Source: Pedobacter sp. N36a (lineage in GTDB: Bacteria; Bacteroidota; Bacteroidia; Sphingobacteriales; Sphingobacteriaceae). Taken from it: a stretch of DNA of 64,000 nucleotides. Of the stretch, positions 25,465-34,303 are shown one piece after another. Positions within the stretch are counted from its first letter, which is position 1; every line of letters starts with the position of its first letter. A program made the translations under genes and the position numbers. Under the pieces are notes generated by a model that worked only from the letters and a program-made list of their open reading frames with translations, ran no database searches and was not told where the DNA came from. Where the stretch lies: the NCBI RefSeq assembly GCF_014472395.1, contig NZ_JACSZW010000003.1, positions 310,001-374,000 of the forward strand. Direction: 5' to 3'.

Positions 25465-26097
25465 TTATTTAAATTCAATCAGGAAATCAGACATTGGGGT
25501 ACGTACCTTTTTAAGGTTCACCAACCAGTCGCCAGTTTCTGATCTATATCCAAGAGGTAACAAAGTTGTGCTACGTAATCCTCTTTCTCTTAATCCTAAC
25601 AACTCGTCTAATTGAGCCGGGTCAAAACCTTCCATTGGAGTCGCATCAACTTTTAATAAAGCTGCTTCTGCCAAAGCTACACCAAAGCCAATGTAAGCTT
25701 GTTTTGCAGCGTGGTGGAAATTCTCTTCAGGAGTTTTTGCAGTGTACATTCCAATCAGTCTATTCAGATAGTCTGCATTTGCATCTTCTGGTAAGCCACG
25801 CTCTATATTACCTTGAGTAAATATATGTCTGATGTTCTCTTCAGTATAGTTATCCCATGCTGCAAAAATCAACAGGTGAGAAGAATCTGTGATCTGCTCT
25901 TGACCAAAAGCTAACGCTTTGATTTTTTCTTTTAATTCTTGGTTAGTTACCACAATTACTTTGAATGGTTGTAAACCAGAAGAAGTAGGGGCAAGATGTG
26001 CAGCTGCAATAATTTGATCAACTTTGTCTTGCGAAACTTTTTCGCCATTCATTTTCTTAGTGGCATAACGCCAGTTTAATGCTTCAATTAAGCTCAT
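25465..26097 (-). CDS. NAD(P)H-dependent nitroreductase-family oxidoreductase
   Basis: A 210-residue FMN flavoprotein of the NfsB/nitroreductase fold, cytoplasmic. It begins MSLIEALNWRYATKKMNGEKV with the FMN-binding RYATKK segment, then IIAAAHLAPTSSGLQPFKVI, and near the end ERGLRSTTLLPLGYRS. Typical length. The gene is monocistronic with its own terminator. Substrate (quinones, nitro compounds or other) is unknown. Confidence 0.92.
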   Translation of the reverse strand: MSLIEALNWRYATKKMNGEKVSQDKVDQIIAAAHLAPTSSGLQPFKVIVVTNQELKEKIKALAFGQEQITDSSHLLIFAAWDNYTEENIRHIFTQGNIERGLPEDANADYLNRLIGMYTAKTPEENFHHAAKQAYIGFGVALAEAALLKVDATPMEGFDPAQLDELLGLRERGLRSTTLLPLGYRSETGDWLVNLKKVRTPMSDFLIEFK

Positions 26098-26296
26098 AAT
26101 ATATTTTTTTATCGTAAATGTTTTTTTTCTTGGGTATTAGTTATATAGCAACCAAATAAATAACACTGTTAGCAAATGTACGTATGTTACTATAGTCTGA
26201 CTTCATCTTTCTGGCTTTTTACTTTTAGATGATACTCGTTTCTATGCAGGTTACACCTCGTTATTCCTGAAAGTTGTAAAATAACATTTGGTTTAT

Positions 26297-26314
26297 TTTA
26301 GTTAATTAACTAAA
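26297..26314. promoter_or_regulatory. 18-bp perfect palindrome in divergent promoter region
   Basis: TTTAGTTAATTAACTAAA, fully symmetric, between the nitroreductase (minus) and FadL (plus) genes. Possible operator for an unidentified regulator. The surrounding gap (26098-26404) holds no gene. Confidence 0.4.
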
Positions 26315-26342
26315 CTCGTTAATTATTATGCAAGCATAGCTA

Positions 26343-26371
26343 TTTTGATAAAACTCTATCTGACTATTTTT
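26343..26371 (+). promoter_or_regulatory. Candidate promoter of fadL-like gene
   Basis: TTTG at 26343-26346 and TATTTTTG at 26364-26371, spacer 17 bp, slightly short for the consensus. Leader of about 30 nt to the ATG. Confidence 0.5.
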
Positions 26372-26404
26372 GTTTAATAAGTACCAATTTAATTCTAACC
26401 ATAT

Positions 26405-27613
26405 ATGAAAAAGATTTTACTTAGTTGCTTGCTGGCCTTGCCCGTTCTGGGCTATTCCCAGTCTTTTCAGGTCAATCTGCAAGGACAAAAACAAACTGCC
26501 ATGGGCGGGGCGGGGACAGGGCTGGCCTTAGATGAAGCCGCCGTATTTTTCAACCCAGGTGCCGTATCCTTTCTGAAAAAAAATGGAGTACAGGCTGGAA
26601 TCTCTCCATTGTACCTGAAAACAGCCTTCCGTGAGAACGGTTCCAATGTCACAGAATACAATAAAGATAAGATTGCGACTCCGATTATGGGTTATGCCGT
26701 ATTCGGATCTCCGGAGAACAGGCTTCGCTTTGGTCTGGGAATTTATACGCCTTTTGGTGGTGCCATGCATTGGAAGGAAGATTGGACAGGCAGATATTCG
26801 GTGACCTCACTAGACTTACAAGCCATCTATATCCAGCCAACCTTAAGTTTAAAGATTACTGATCACATTGGTATCGGTGGTGGTCTGGTTTATTCATTAG
26901 GAAAAGTTGACCTGAGAAAGGCCTTGCCTTATACCTTAAATGATGGCCGACAAGCTTCTGCAAAACTAAAAGGAGATGCTAAAGATTTTGGATGGAATGC
27001 AGGTATTTATGTGGAAACTGTATCTGGAGTCTCTATCGGGGTAACTCACCGTTCGCAGGTGACCGCAACGGTTAAAGATGGGGATGCGATTTTTGACGTG
27101 CCTGATGCGATCAGAGACCGTGTGCCTACTAAATTTGGTGCAGAACTTCCTTTACCTGCCACAACAACGCTGGGTTTAGGTTTCCATCCTTCGGATAAAA
27201 CGACTCTTGCCCTGGATGTAAACTGGGTACACTGGAGTAAATATAAAGAGCTGGCTTTTGATTATAACAATAATTTTGTGTCGCCTCCTTCTCCAAGAAA
27301 TTACCATGATGCTGCGGCATTACGTTTTGGTATTCAAAATCAAACCACCAATAGATTGGCTTTACGCGCTGGTATCGGCTATGCTTTTACCCCAGTAGGA
27401 AAAGGTTATGTGACGCCGGAGGTGCCGGATGCCAACCGTCTTTTGCTGAGTGCAGGTGTAGGGTTTAAGGCAACGGAGCGATTCAATATTGACTTTTCTT
27501 TCCTGTATGAAAACGTAGAGAAAAGAAATGAAACGAATATTGAAACCCAGTTGAGCGGTGAGTTTAAAACACTGGCCTATATTCCAGGTATTTCTTTCTC
27601 TTATAAATGGTAA
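26405..27613 (+). CDS. OmpP1/FadL-family outer-membrane transporter
   Basis: A 402-residue barrel protein with signal MKKILLSCLLALPVLGYSQS. N-terminal plug-like segment FQVNLQGQKQTAMGGAGTGL and DEAAVFFNPGAVSFL are the FadL hallmarks, with amphipathic strands to the terminal FSYKW. It moves hydrophobic compounds across the outer membrane. The lipoprotein esterase begins 23 bp downstream and is probably in the same transcript, a pairing that could import and cleave lipids. Confidence 0.92.
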   Translation: MKKILLSCLLALPVLGYSQSFQVNLQGQKQTAMGGAGTGLALDEAAVFFNPGAVSFLKKNGVQAGISPLYLKTAFRENGSNVTEYNKDKIATPIMGYAVFGSPENRLRFGLGIYTPFGGAMHWKEDWTGRYSVTSLDLQAIYIQPTLSLKITDHIGIGGGLVYSLGKVDLRKALPYTLNDGRQASAKLKGDAKDFGWNAGIYVETVSGVSIGVTHRSQVTATVKDGDAIFDVPDAIRDRVPTKFGAELPLPATTTLGLGFHPSDKTTLALDVNWVHWSKYKELAFDYNNNFVSPPSPRNYHDAAALRFGIQNQTTNRLALRAGIGYAFTPVGKGYVTPEVPDANRLLLSAGVGFKATERFNIDFSFLYENVEKRNETNIETQLSGEFKTLAYIPGISFSYKW

Positions 27614-27636
27614 TCCACTCCTTCAGACAAATCACA

Positions 27637-28920
27637 ATGAACTCAAAATATATTTTTAGAAGTATGATTGCGGTCGCTATTCTTGGAATGGCCTCCTGCA
27701 AACCCGAACTAAGTACGATTACTCCATCTAAAGGAAGCGCTGATTTTTCCAGATATATCGCTATAGGTAATTCCCTGACTTCCGGTTATGCCGATAATGG
27801 GCTATACTTGGAAGGACAGAAAAACTCTTTTCCTGAAATGATCGCCACCCAAATGAAAACAGTTGGTGGTGGTGCTTTTTATACCCCTTTCTTTAATGAA
27901 TCTCAAGCAGATGGTTCTGGATACAAGATCCTGAAAGGTTTTACCCCAGCAGGTCTGCCAATTATTGGTGATCAGAACGCACATACTGCGGTACGTACCA
28001 CTACACCTACAGTATTGTTGACTAAGTATGTTGGAGAAATTAACAATTATGGTGTTCCGGGAATCAAGCTGGTGCACATCAATATCCCTCAATACGGTAA
28101 TCTGAACAATTTCTATGAAAGGATGCTCCCAACAGACTTTCCTAACAACACAACTACTACATACCTGAACTTCGTCACTTCAAAACCATTTACCTTCTTT
28201 AGCATGTGGTTGGGTAACAATGATATCCTGGGGTATGCGACTTCTGGGGGGGCAAATCCTGCAGACCAGCCTACGGATAAAAATACATTTGCCAGTTTGT
28301 ATGCGGATGCCGCAAATAAAATGACCGCGAATAATGCAAAAGGTGTGGTGGCCACCATCCCTGATATTTTGAAAACACCATTTTTTAATACGGTTACTTT
28401 GAATTCTCTATTGGCTGCGGTTCATGTTACCGCACCAACCATAAATACGATCTATATCAAAACAGGCAAGAATGCAACCAGAGCAGCTACTGCAAAAGAC
28501 TTTTTTGTATTGCCATTGGCGTCAGCAAATCTTATTGGTACAGGAGCCGTTCCTTATGGTTTATTTCCTTCCAATCCAGTGGAAAGTCAGTGGGTATTGG
28601 ATGAAGATGAAGCTGGGATAGTTTCAGATTATGTGGCTTCTTATAATGCAACAATTAAAGCCGTGGCCACGAATAAAGGCTTAGCCATTGTGGATGCTTT
28701 TGCATTGCTAAGAGAATATGGTTCAGGCAAAGTGGTGAATGGCGTACCAATTAGTGCGGCTTACATCACCGGAAATCTATTCTCTTTGGACGGGATTCAC
28801 CTAACCCCAATGGGTTATGCCTTAGTAGCCAATGAATTTATCCGATCGATTAATTCAAAATATGGTTCTTCTATTCCAATTGTCGATGTGACAAGATATA
28901 GAGGAGTTAAATTCCCTTAA
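27637..28920 (+). CDS. SGNH/GDSL-hydrolase lipoprotein
   Basis: A 427-residue lipoprotein: signal MNSKYIFRSMIAVAILGMASC with lipobox Cys. SGNH block I is IAIGNSLTSG (catalytic Ser), with WLGNNDILG as the GxND-like block and DGIHLTPMGYALVA as the final block with Asp and His. ATG 27637 is preferred; a longer in-frame reading from 27607 spoils the signal. Probably an outer-membrane-anchored esterase or lipase that works with the upstream FadL porin. Confidence 0.92.
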   Translation: MNSKYIFRSMIAVAILGMASCKPELSTITPSKGSADFSRYIAIGNSLTSGYADNGLYLEGQKNSFPEMIATQMKTVGGGAFYTPFFNESQADGSGYKILKGFTPAGLPIIGDQNAHTAVRTTTPTVLLTKYVGEINNYGVPGIKLVHINIPQYGNLNNFYERMLPTDFPNNTTTTYLNFVTSKPFTFFSMWLGNNDILGYATSGGANPADQPTDKNTFASLYADAANKMTANNAKGVVATIPDILKTPFFNTVTLNSLLAAVHVTAPTINTIYIKTGKNATRAATAKDFFVLPLASANLIGTGAVPYGLFPSNPVESQWVLDEDEAGIVSDYVASYNATIKAVATNKGLAIVDAFALLREYGSGKVVNGVPISAAYITGNLFSLDGIHLTPMGYALVANEFIRSINSKYGSSIPIVDVTRYRGVKFP

Positions 28921-28955
28921 TGAATCAGACTGAACAACTGGTTCAGTTATATATA

Positions 28956-28998
28956 AAAAGAGGGAGTATCATAAATCATGATATTCCCTCTTTTTTTT
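28956..28998 (+). terminator. Intrinsic terminator after fadL-GDSL operon
   Basis: Stem of 17 bp with one G-U pair (28956-28972 and 28978-28994), 5-nt loop, eight-U tail (28991-28998). Confidence 0.9.
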
Positions 28999-29058
28999 GT
29001 TGCTAATGCCTCCTATTGAGGACGCATACTATTGCGATGGATAAAATGATACCCGGGT

Positions 29059-29517
29059 TTAATTCATTTCTTTTTTAAGCACGTATTTATCGGCAAGAGG
29101 ACCACTGATTTCTTTACCTTCCATGTCCAATTGTTTCAACATATTTTCCCCCACAAAGTATTTACTTGGTCCATCCTTTAAGCCGATCAGTTCTACTTTT
29201 GATCCACTCGTATCCCAGGCAAAAGTACCACGGTCTTCCGGGAAATGAGTGTCTTTACCCATGTAGTTAGTTTTCAGGGTATAGCTCATATCTGAGCTTA
29301 AAGTGAGTTCTGTTTGAATGCCTTCGCAATCCGCACAAGGAGTGACACCTTTGTAAGTGCCGGCCCAATCCAGTGAATTTTTTGCATTGTGGGAATCGTT
29401 GATGACGGTGTCTGCTGATTTCTTTGTGCTATCTGCATTGCTGGCCGTTTTTTGATCGCTGTTGCAGGCCATAAAAAATAGGGAAATGCTGGCGAGTGTT
29501 AAGATTTTCATTTTCAT
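29059..29517 (-). CDS. nlpE: NlpE-like copper-resistance lipoprotein (N-terminal domain only)
   Basis: A 152-residue lipoprotein: signal to MAC (Cys18) then a Ser/Lys/Ala-rich linker. DWAGTYKGVTPCADCEGIQT is the NlpE N-domain with its CxxC. It has only the N-terminal half of E. coli NlpE, usual in Bacteroidota. Role in envelope stress or copper sensing is inferred. Start could be two codons later (29511). Confidence 0.9.
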   Translation of the reverse strand: MKMKILTLASISLFFMACNSDQKTASNADSTKKSADTVINDSHNAKNSLDWAGTYKGVTPCADCEGIQTELTLSSDMSYTLKTNYMGKDTHFPEDRGTFAWDTSGSKVELIGLKDGPSKYFVGENMLKQLDMEGKEISGPLADKYVLKKEMN

Positions 29518-29669
29518 GGGTAGCTTTTTTTAGTGTTACCTAAAGAGGTACTGCCAATTAAACGATTTCATAAGGAATATGTTTGAAAAAAAAAGCCAAG
29601 GTGTTTTATATCCACCCCGGCATTTTCAATATCAGGCATTTGCTGTTTGTTTATTCTCTATTCTGCGTT

Positions 29670-30272
29670 TTAATTTTTCTTCAGTTTCGCTTTGAAAACT
29701 TTTTCCAGTTTCTCCAATTTAGGAAGGATGACCAACCTGCAGTAGGGCTGATTTCCATTCTTGTTGAAATAATCCTGGTGGTAAGCTTCTGCCACATAAA
29801 ACGGACCTGCTTTATCTATGGCAGTCACTACCGGTTTCCCATAAGCATTGGTTGCATTGAGTTCCTTTTTATACTTTTCGGCAATTTGTTTTTGTTCGTC
29901 ATTATGGTAGAACACCACGGAACGGTATTGCGTACCTACATCTGCACCCTGACGGTTCAGTGTAGTTGGGTCATGACTTTTCCAGAATACTTCGAGTAAG
30001 TCATCATATTTAATTTTCGAAGGGTCATAGCTGACCTCAATCACCTCAGCATGACCGGTTGTTCCGGTACATACATCTTCATAACTTGGGTTTGGAACTG
30101 ATCCGCCCTCAAAACCCGATCTGACCGCCGTGACTCCTTCCAGGCGTTGAAAGAGCGCTTCAGAACACCAAAAACACCCCATGCCAAAGGTCGCTTTCTG
30201 TAATTTTTTTGACTGTGCATCTGCACTGCCAGCGGATAATAAAATTAGGATCATAATTGATAAATACTTCAT
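29670..30272 (-). CDS. msrA: Exported peptide-methionine (S)-S-oxide reductase
   Basis: Reduces methionine-S-sulfoxide in oxidised proteins. 200 residues from ATG 30272, with a signal peptide MKYLSIMILILLSAGSADAQ. FGMGCFWCSEA carries catalytic Cys33. Other family segments are EGVTAVRSGFEGGSVPNPSYEDV, TGHAEVIEVSYDP and YQDYF near YCRLVI. An in-frame extension to 30443 lacks a signal and is unlikely. The signal places it in the periplasm. No MsrB domain is fused. Confidence 0.93.
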   Translation of the reverse strand: MKYLSIMILILLSAGSADAQSKKLQKATFGMGCFWCSEALFQRLEGVTAVRSGFEGGSVPNPSYEDVCTGTTGHAEVIEVSYDPSKIKYDDLLEVFWKSHDPTTLNRQGADVGTQYRSVVFYHNDEQKQIAEKYKKELNATNAYGKPVVTAIDKAGPFYVAEAYHQDYFNKNGNQPYCRLVILPKLEKLEKVFKAKLKKN

Positions 30273-30480
30273 GATAGTAAGGGCTAATTGAAAACCATTC
30301 AAAATATAATACGTAAGTGTAGCGTTTATAGTTTTCTTAAAACGGTATCTATGCCTAGTATTACAATCAACTGATAATTTGCAGCAGCCTATCTGTAAAT
30401 GTGTATAACTTAAAGTATTTATTTTCAGTTGATTAATTTTCAATTGTGTTGATATTTAACATTTATTAACAATACTTTGC

Positions 30481-30488
30481 TAAATTTG
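30481..30488 (+). promoter_or_regulatory. -7 box upstream of 2OG-Fe(II) oxygenase
   Basis: TAAATTTG matches TAnnTTTG, leader of about 25 nt. No good -33 element at standard spacing. Confidence 0.4.
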
Positions 30489-30516
30489 CGATGTTAATAC
30501 CTATAAAAATATCGAT

Positions 30517-31482
30517 ATGTCAACACCTTATATTCCTAGTTTAGACCTGGGCTCATACATCAATGGAGATGATGCGCAGCGTAAAAAATTCTCTGATGAA
30601 TTGGGCAGAGCTTTTAACGATTCTGGTTTTGTAACCATCACTAATCATGGTGTAGACCAAGAATTGATTGATAAGCTATACGCCAACATTCAAGGTGTTT
30701 TTGCCTTGACGCCAGAGCAAAAGAAAAAATATGAAAGAGCAGAACTTGCCGGTCAGCGTGGTTACACCAGCCCAGGTAAAGAAACTGCTAAAGGTGCTAA
30801 AACGGCAGATCTGAAAGAATTCTGGCAAATTGGTCAGGAAGTAACAGATGGCGATCCGATCAAAGCGGAATACCCGGCTAATGAAGTGCTGGAAGAACTT
30901 CCTGAATTTAATGCGGTAACCCGTGAAATTTATCAGCGTTTAGAAAACAATGGTAAACATTTACTGCGCGCCATTGCGACTTACCTGGAACTGCCAATCG
31001 ATTATTTCGATAAACATGTGCACAATGGTAATTCAATCCTGAGAGGTATTCATTATTTCCCAATTGAAAACCCAGAAGCATTAGCTGCAGATGCTGTACG
31101 TGCGGGGGCACATGAAGACATCAACCTGATCACTTTATTGATCGGTGCTAGCGCGGACGGTTTAGAAGTATTGACCCGCAGCAATGAATGGTTACCAATT
31201 AAAGCTGGTCATACAGATATCGTAGTGAATGTAGGAGATATGCTGCAGCGTTTAACGAATAACAAATTACGTTCTACCACGCATAGAGTAGTAAATCCAC
31301 CACTTGAACTGATGAAAACATCTCGTTTCTCTGTTCCTTTCTTTTTGCACCCACGTGCAAATATGGATCTGACAAGTCTACCATCTACTGTGGATGATGC
31401 CCATCCTAAAGTATATGCAGATATGACCGCAGGTGAATATCTTGATGAGCGTTTACGTGAAATTGGGTTGAAGAAAATGTAA
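30517..31482 (+). CDS. Isopenicillin-N-synthase-family 2OG-Fe(II) oxygenase
   Basis: A 321-residue cytoplasmic oxygenase. The DIOX_N part (PYIPSLDLGSYI, GFVTITNHGVD) is followed by the double-stranded helix domain with Fe ligands H199, D201 (AHEDINL) and H256 (STTHRVVNP), and R270/S272 (RFSVPF) for 2-oxoglutarate. A complete active site is visible. Substrate unknown. Single gene with its own terminator. Confidence 0.93.
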   Translation: MSTPYIPSLDLGSYINGDDAQRKKFSDELGRAFNDSGFVTITNHGVDQELIDKLYANIQGVFALTPEQKKKYERAELAGQRGYTSPGKETAKGAKTADLKEFWQIGQEVTDGDPIKAEYPANEVLEELPEFNAVTREIYQRLENNGKHLLRAIATYLELPIDYFDKHVHNGNSILRGIHYFPIENPEALAADAVRAGAHEDINLITLLIGASADGLEVLTRSNEWLPIKAGHTDIVVNVGDMLQRLTNNKLRSTTHRVVNPPLELMKTSRFSVPFFLHPRANMDLTSLPSTVDDAHPKVYADMTAGEYLDERLREIGLKKM

Positions 31483-31503
31483 TGCTTTTCTAAAGCAGTA
31501 TTA

Positions 31504-31547
31504 AACAGAGCGGCCGCATCACAAAATGATGCGGCCGCCTTGTTTTG
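31504..31547 (+). terminator. Hairpin terminator, GC-rich stem
   Basis: Stem of 12 bp (31510-31521 and 31527-31538), loop CAAAA, T-rich tail. Each arm contains a GCGGCCGC octamer, rare in AT-rich DNA. Confidence 0.7.
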
Positions 31548-31582
31548 ATCAATATGGATTGATTTTTTAAGGTGAATGGGGA

Positions 31583-32155
31583 TTACTTTCTTCTGCTGAA
31601 CTGGATTTCCATTGTTTTCATTTCTTTTCCATCCGTGTTGGCGTACATTTCCATCACCTGATGGTCATTGTCAACAAATTTGAAAACTTCACGGACATCC
31701 ATGTCTTTTCCGGTCATCGGATCTACACACTTTCCTCTAAAATTAATAGTTTTTGTGGCATCATCCCAGGTGCCTTCCATGGTCATGACACCTGTGCCCA
31801 TGTTGTCTATCCAGGTGGAAATGAAAACCTTTTTTGAATTGTCGTAGCCCAATAGGCTCATTCCTTCAAAAGGCATTCCCATCATGTTTCCTTCATGAAT
31901 AGATTTTTGATAACGGCCCCCCATGATCATTGTGTTTGTACTGCTGGTTTTACTTTTCTCGGGCGCAGCACCCGGCGCCATCCACATGGTGACATCTCCA
32001 TCCCATTTCCCATCGTCTTTTGCAAGCATTTTGTGCACATCGCCGGGTGTCATGTATGTTTGCCATGCTTTCATCATGGCATTATCCTGAGCTTGAACCC
32101 GACAGGTTATGGCTAGCATCAGCAAAGCCACAACAGATAATGTTAACTTTTTCAT
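31583..32155 (-). CDS. DUF1579 secreted protein
   Basis: A 190-residue protein with signal MKKLTLSVVALLMLAITCRVQAQ and a beta-barrel-like DUF1579 domain: WQTYMTPGDVHKMLAKDDGKW, FEGMSLLGYDNSKKVFISTW, and MTMEGTWDDATKTINFRGK. Methionine-rich (13 or more). Function unknown in the family. Monocistronic. Confidence 0.88.
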   Translation of the reverse strand: MKKLTLSVVALLMLAITCRVQAQDNAMMKAWQTYMTPGDVHKMLAKDDGKWDGDVTMWMAPGAAPEKSKTSSTNTMIMGGRYQKSIHEGNMMGMPFEGMSLLGYDNSKKVFISTWIDNMGTGVMTMEGTWDDATKTINFRGKCVDPMTGKDMDVREVFKFVDNDHQVMEMYANTDGKEMKTMEIQFSRRK

Positions 32156-32205
32156 TTCATTAGAATTAAGTTTTATTTGGTACTCTAATTTACGAAAAAC
32201 TGAAC

Positions 32206-34038
32206 CTAATTACTACCTTTTTCTATGGCTTTATAAATGGCGTCCTGGATTCTAGGTCTGATCTTTAAGCTCCCTAATTTCTCTGATACTGCGGGGTTTA
32301 CCCGGTTAGACAGGAATACGTAAACGAGTCCTTTTGCGGGGTCTACCCAGACTGCAGTTCCGGTATAGCCGGTATGGCCATAAGTAAGGGGAGAGGCCAG
32401 TTGCGAAGGATATTTTTTGGTCAAATCAGGATCCCACCTGTCGAAACCTAATCCTCTTCTGCTCACATCTGATTGTTTTTTTGTGAACATATCTACTGTT
32501 TGCGGCTGGAAATACTGGTTTCCGCCATAACTGCCTTTATTCAATAACATCTGGTAAATGATGGCCAGGTCATTTGCACTGGAGAATAATCCCGCGTGAC
32601 CGGAAACTCCGCCTGCTAGTGCGGCACCCTGATCATGGACGAAACCTTCCAGTAATGTTTTTCTAAAATAATTATCCTGCTCGGTAGGTACAATTTGATC
32701 TCTTGAAAAGCGGTTTCTTGGTAGGAAGCCCGCCGTTTGCATGCCCAGGGGCTTGTAGAAATTCTCCCATACATAGGTATCCAATGGCATGCCACTCAGG
32801 CGCTCACAGATTTCTTTCATCACGTACATGCTGATGTCACTGTAAACATATTTACCGCGCGTTCTGATTGGAGAATTTAGCATTTTTGGCCACATCACCT
32901 CTTTGAAAAAACCTTTCTTGATGTAGTAATTGTCGGCCACCTTGGTCGGGAAAGCAGCGCTGGAGTCTCTGCTGTAATCTCCTGGTTTAACAAAATCGTG
33001 GAAAGGGATGAAAGGGATAAAGCCTGCCTGGTGCAGCATTACTTCCCTGACTTTAATCGGGTTCATGGGCGATAACCTTGCTTTAGGGATGTAGGCACCA
33101 ATGTTTGTGTCAAGATTTAATTTATGTTCTTCAAATAAACGCATCACAGTTGGCGTCGTTGCAGTAGTTTTGGTGAGCGATGCCAGGTCAAAAATGTCGT
33201 TTACTTTATCTGGTAATCCGTTTACATAGGTATGATTGCCATATGCTTTATTGAAAATTACTTTTCCATCTTTCGCCACCAGGACCACAATTCCTGGGGC
33301 GGCTTTCTCGCGGATGGCTTCATAAGCGATATTGTCAATTTCTTTCAGGTCGTCGGCATTGATACCTGCATCTTCCGGAAGCGTATATTTTAATCGAGTT
33401 TGGATAGTACTGGCACCTTGTCCGACAACATATTTCTGCGAGTAGCTGGCCGTTAGTTTTTTAGTAAACGGAATGCCGCCAAAAATCATTTGGGGAACAG
33501 TGACCGCGGCTTCTTCATTGTATTGATTGCTCCATACAATAGGCGCCGTAATCCCGTCAAATGCCAATAGGCTGCCGGTTTCTCCAAATAGTGCGATAAC
33601 GATCTTTTTGCTTTTCGAGATGTTATTGATAAAACTGGTATTTCTTGGGTTGTTTATCGCCGAGACCGGTAAGGCTACAATCACGAGGTTAAAATATTTA
33701 AGGTCATCTTCCAGGTCGTCCAGCGTAGTAGAAGTCAGGTAAGCATCAGAAGAAAAACTGCCGACTTTCGCGTACTTGTTTAGCAGGCTGTCAAATGAAG
33801 TTTTAAAGGTAAAATCCAGGCTCACTGCAGCAATGTTTTTCTGATCTAATGCGGTTAAAGGGAGTAGATTTGTTTGGTTATTCAAGAGAACGGTATTGCT
33901 GCTGATTGTGTTGATAACGGCTACTTTTTGCTGGTTCTGCTGGTGGCTTTGCGCACAGGCGCTGAAGGTAAACAAGGCCATGAAGCTGGTGATGATGATC
34001 CCGGCAAGGTTACTTTTTTTGCTGTATTTTTTATTCAT
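32206..34038 (-). CDS. Serine hydrolase (class C beta-lactamase fold) with GH3 C-terminal-like remnant
   Basis: A 610-residue lipoprotein (lipobox FSAC, Cys28). Residues about 35-215 resemble the C-terminal domain of GH3 enzymes (TVLLNNQTNLLPL). Residues about 225-605 are a penicillin-binding/beta-lactamase fold: nucleophile S287 in SLTK, YSD at 399-401 in the YxN position, and HTGYTGT in place of KTG. It resembles larger Bacteroidota proteins in which a GH3 enzyme is fused to a serine hydrolase, but lacks the GH3 catalytic barrel. Probably acts on peptidoglycan or a peptide or ester in the periplasm; target unknown. Confidence 0.88.
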   Translation of the reverse strand: MNKKYSKKSNLAGIIITSFMALFTFSACAQSHQQNQQKVAVINTISSNTVLLNNQTNLLPLTALDQKNIAAVSLDFTFKTSFDSLLNKYAKVGSFSSDAYLTSTTLDDLEDDLKYFNLVIVALPVSAINNPRNTSFINNISKSKKIVIALFGETGSLLAFDGITAPIVWSNQYNEEAAVTVPQMIFGGIPFTKKLTASYSQKYVVGQGASTIQTRLKYTLPEDAGINADDLKEIDNIAYEAIREKAAPGIVVLVAKDGKVIFNKAYGNHTYVNGLPDKVNDIFDLASLTKTTATTPTVMRLFEEHKLNLDTNIGAYIPKARLSPMNPIKVREVMLHQAGFIPFIPFHDFVKPGDYSRDSSAAFPTKVADNYYIKKGFFKEVMWPKMLNSPIRTRGKYVYSDISMYVMKEICERLSGMPLDTYVWENFYKPLGMQTAGFLPRNRFSRDQIVPTEQDNYFRKTLLEGFVHDQGAALAGGVSGHAGLFSSANDLAIIYQMLLNKGSYGGNQYFQPQTVDMFTKKQSDVSRRGLGFDRWDPDLTKKYPSQLASPLTYGHTGYTGTAVWVDPAKGLVYVFLSNRVNPAVSEKLGSLKIRPRIQDAIYKAIEKGSN

Positions 34039-34303
34039 TTAGGTGTGTTTTAAGAAGGTAGTTTCCTTGCTGCTGGTACTGCTGTAAAATTAAGTGGCGA
34101 TCAGATCCGCTGATGATGTATTTACAGCTGACGAATCGGAGGCTTCCAATAGTCGGGCCAATAGCTTTCTTTCCTGTCGATAAAGATAGAAAAAGGAACA
34201 AATAAAATGGAAATAGGCATTAAAAGACAAATTATTAACAAATGAAAACAGAGTATTGAGGCTTATTTTCCCTAAATTAGCAACCTTTACCAGAGAGAAA
34301 TAA

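Noticed and set aside
30273..30443. N-terminal extension of MsrA
   Set aside because: The added residues lack coding character, and the ATG at 30272 begins a clean signal peptide.
31510..31538. NotI-containing palindrome as a special recombination site
   Set aside because: It has the position, loop and T-tail of an ordinary terminator.
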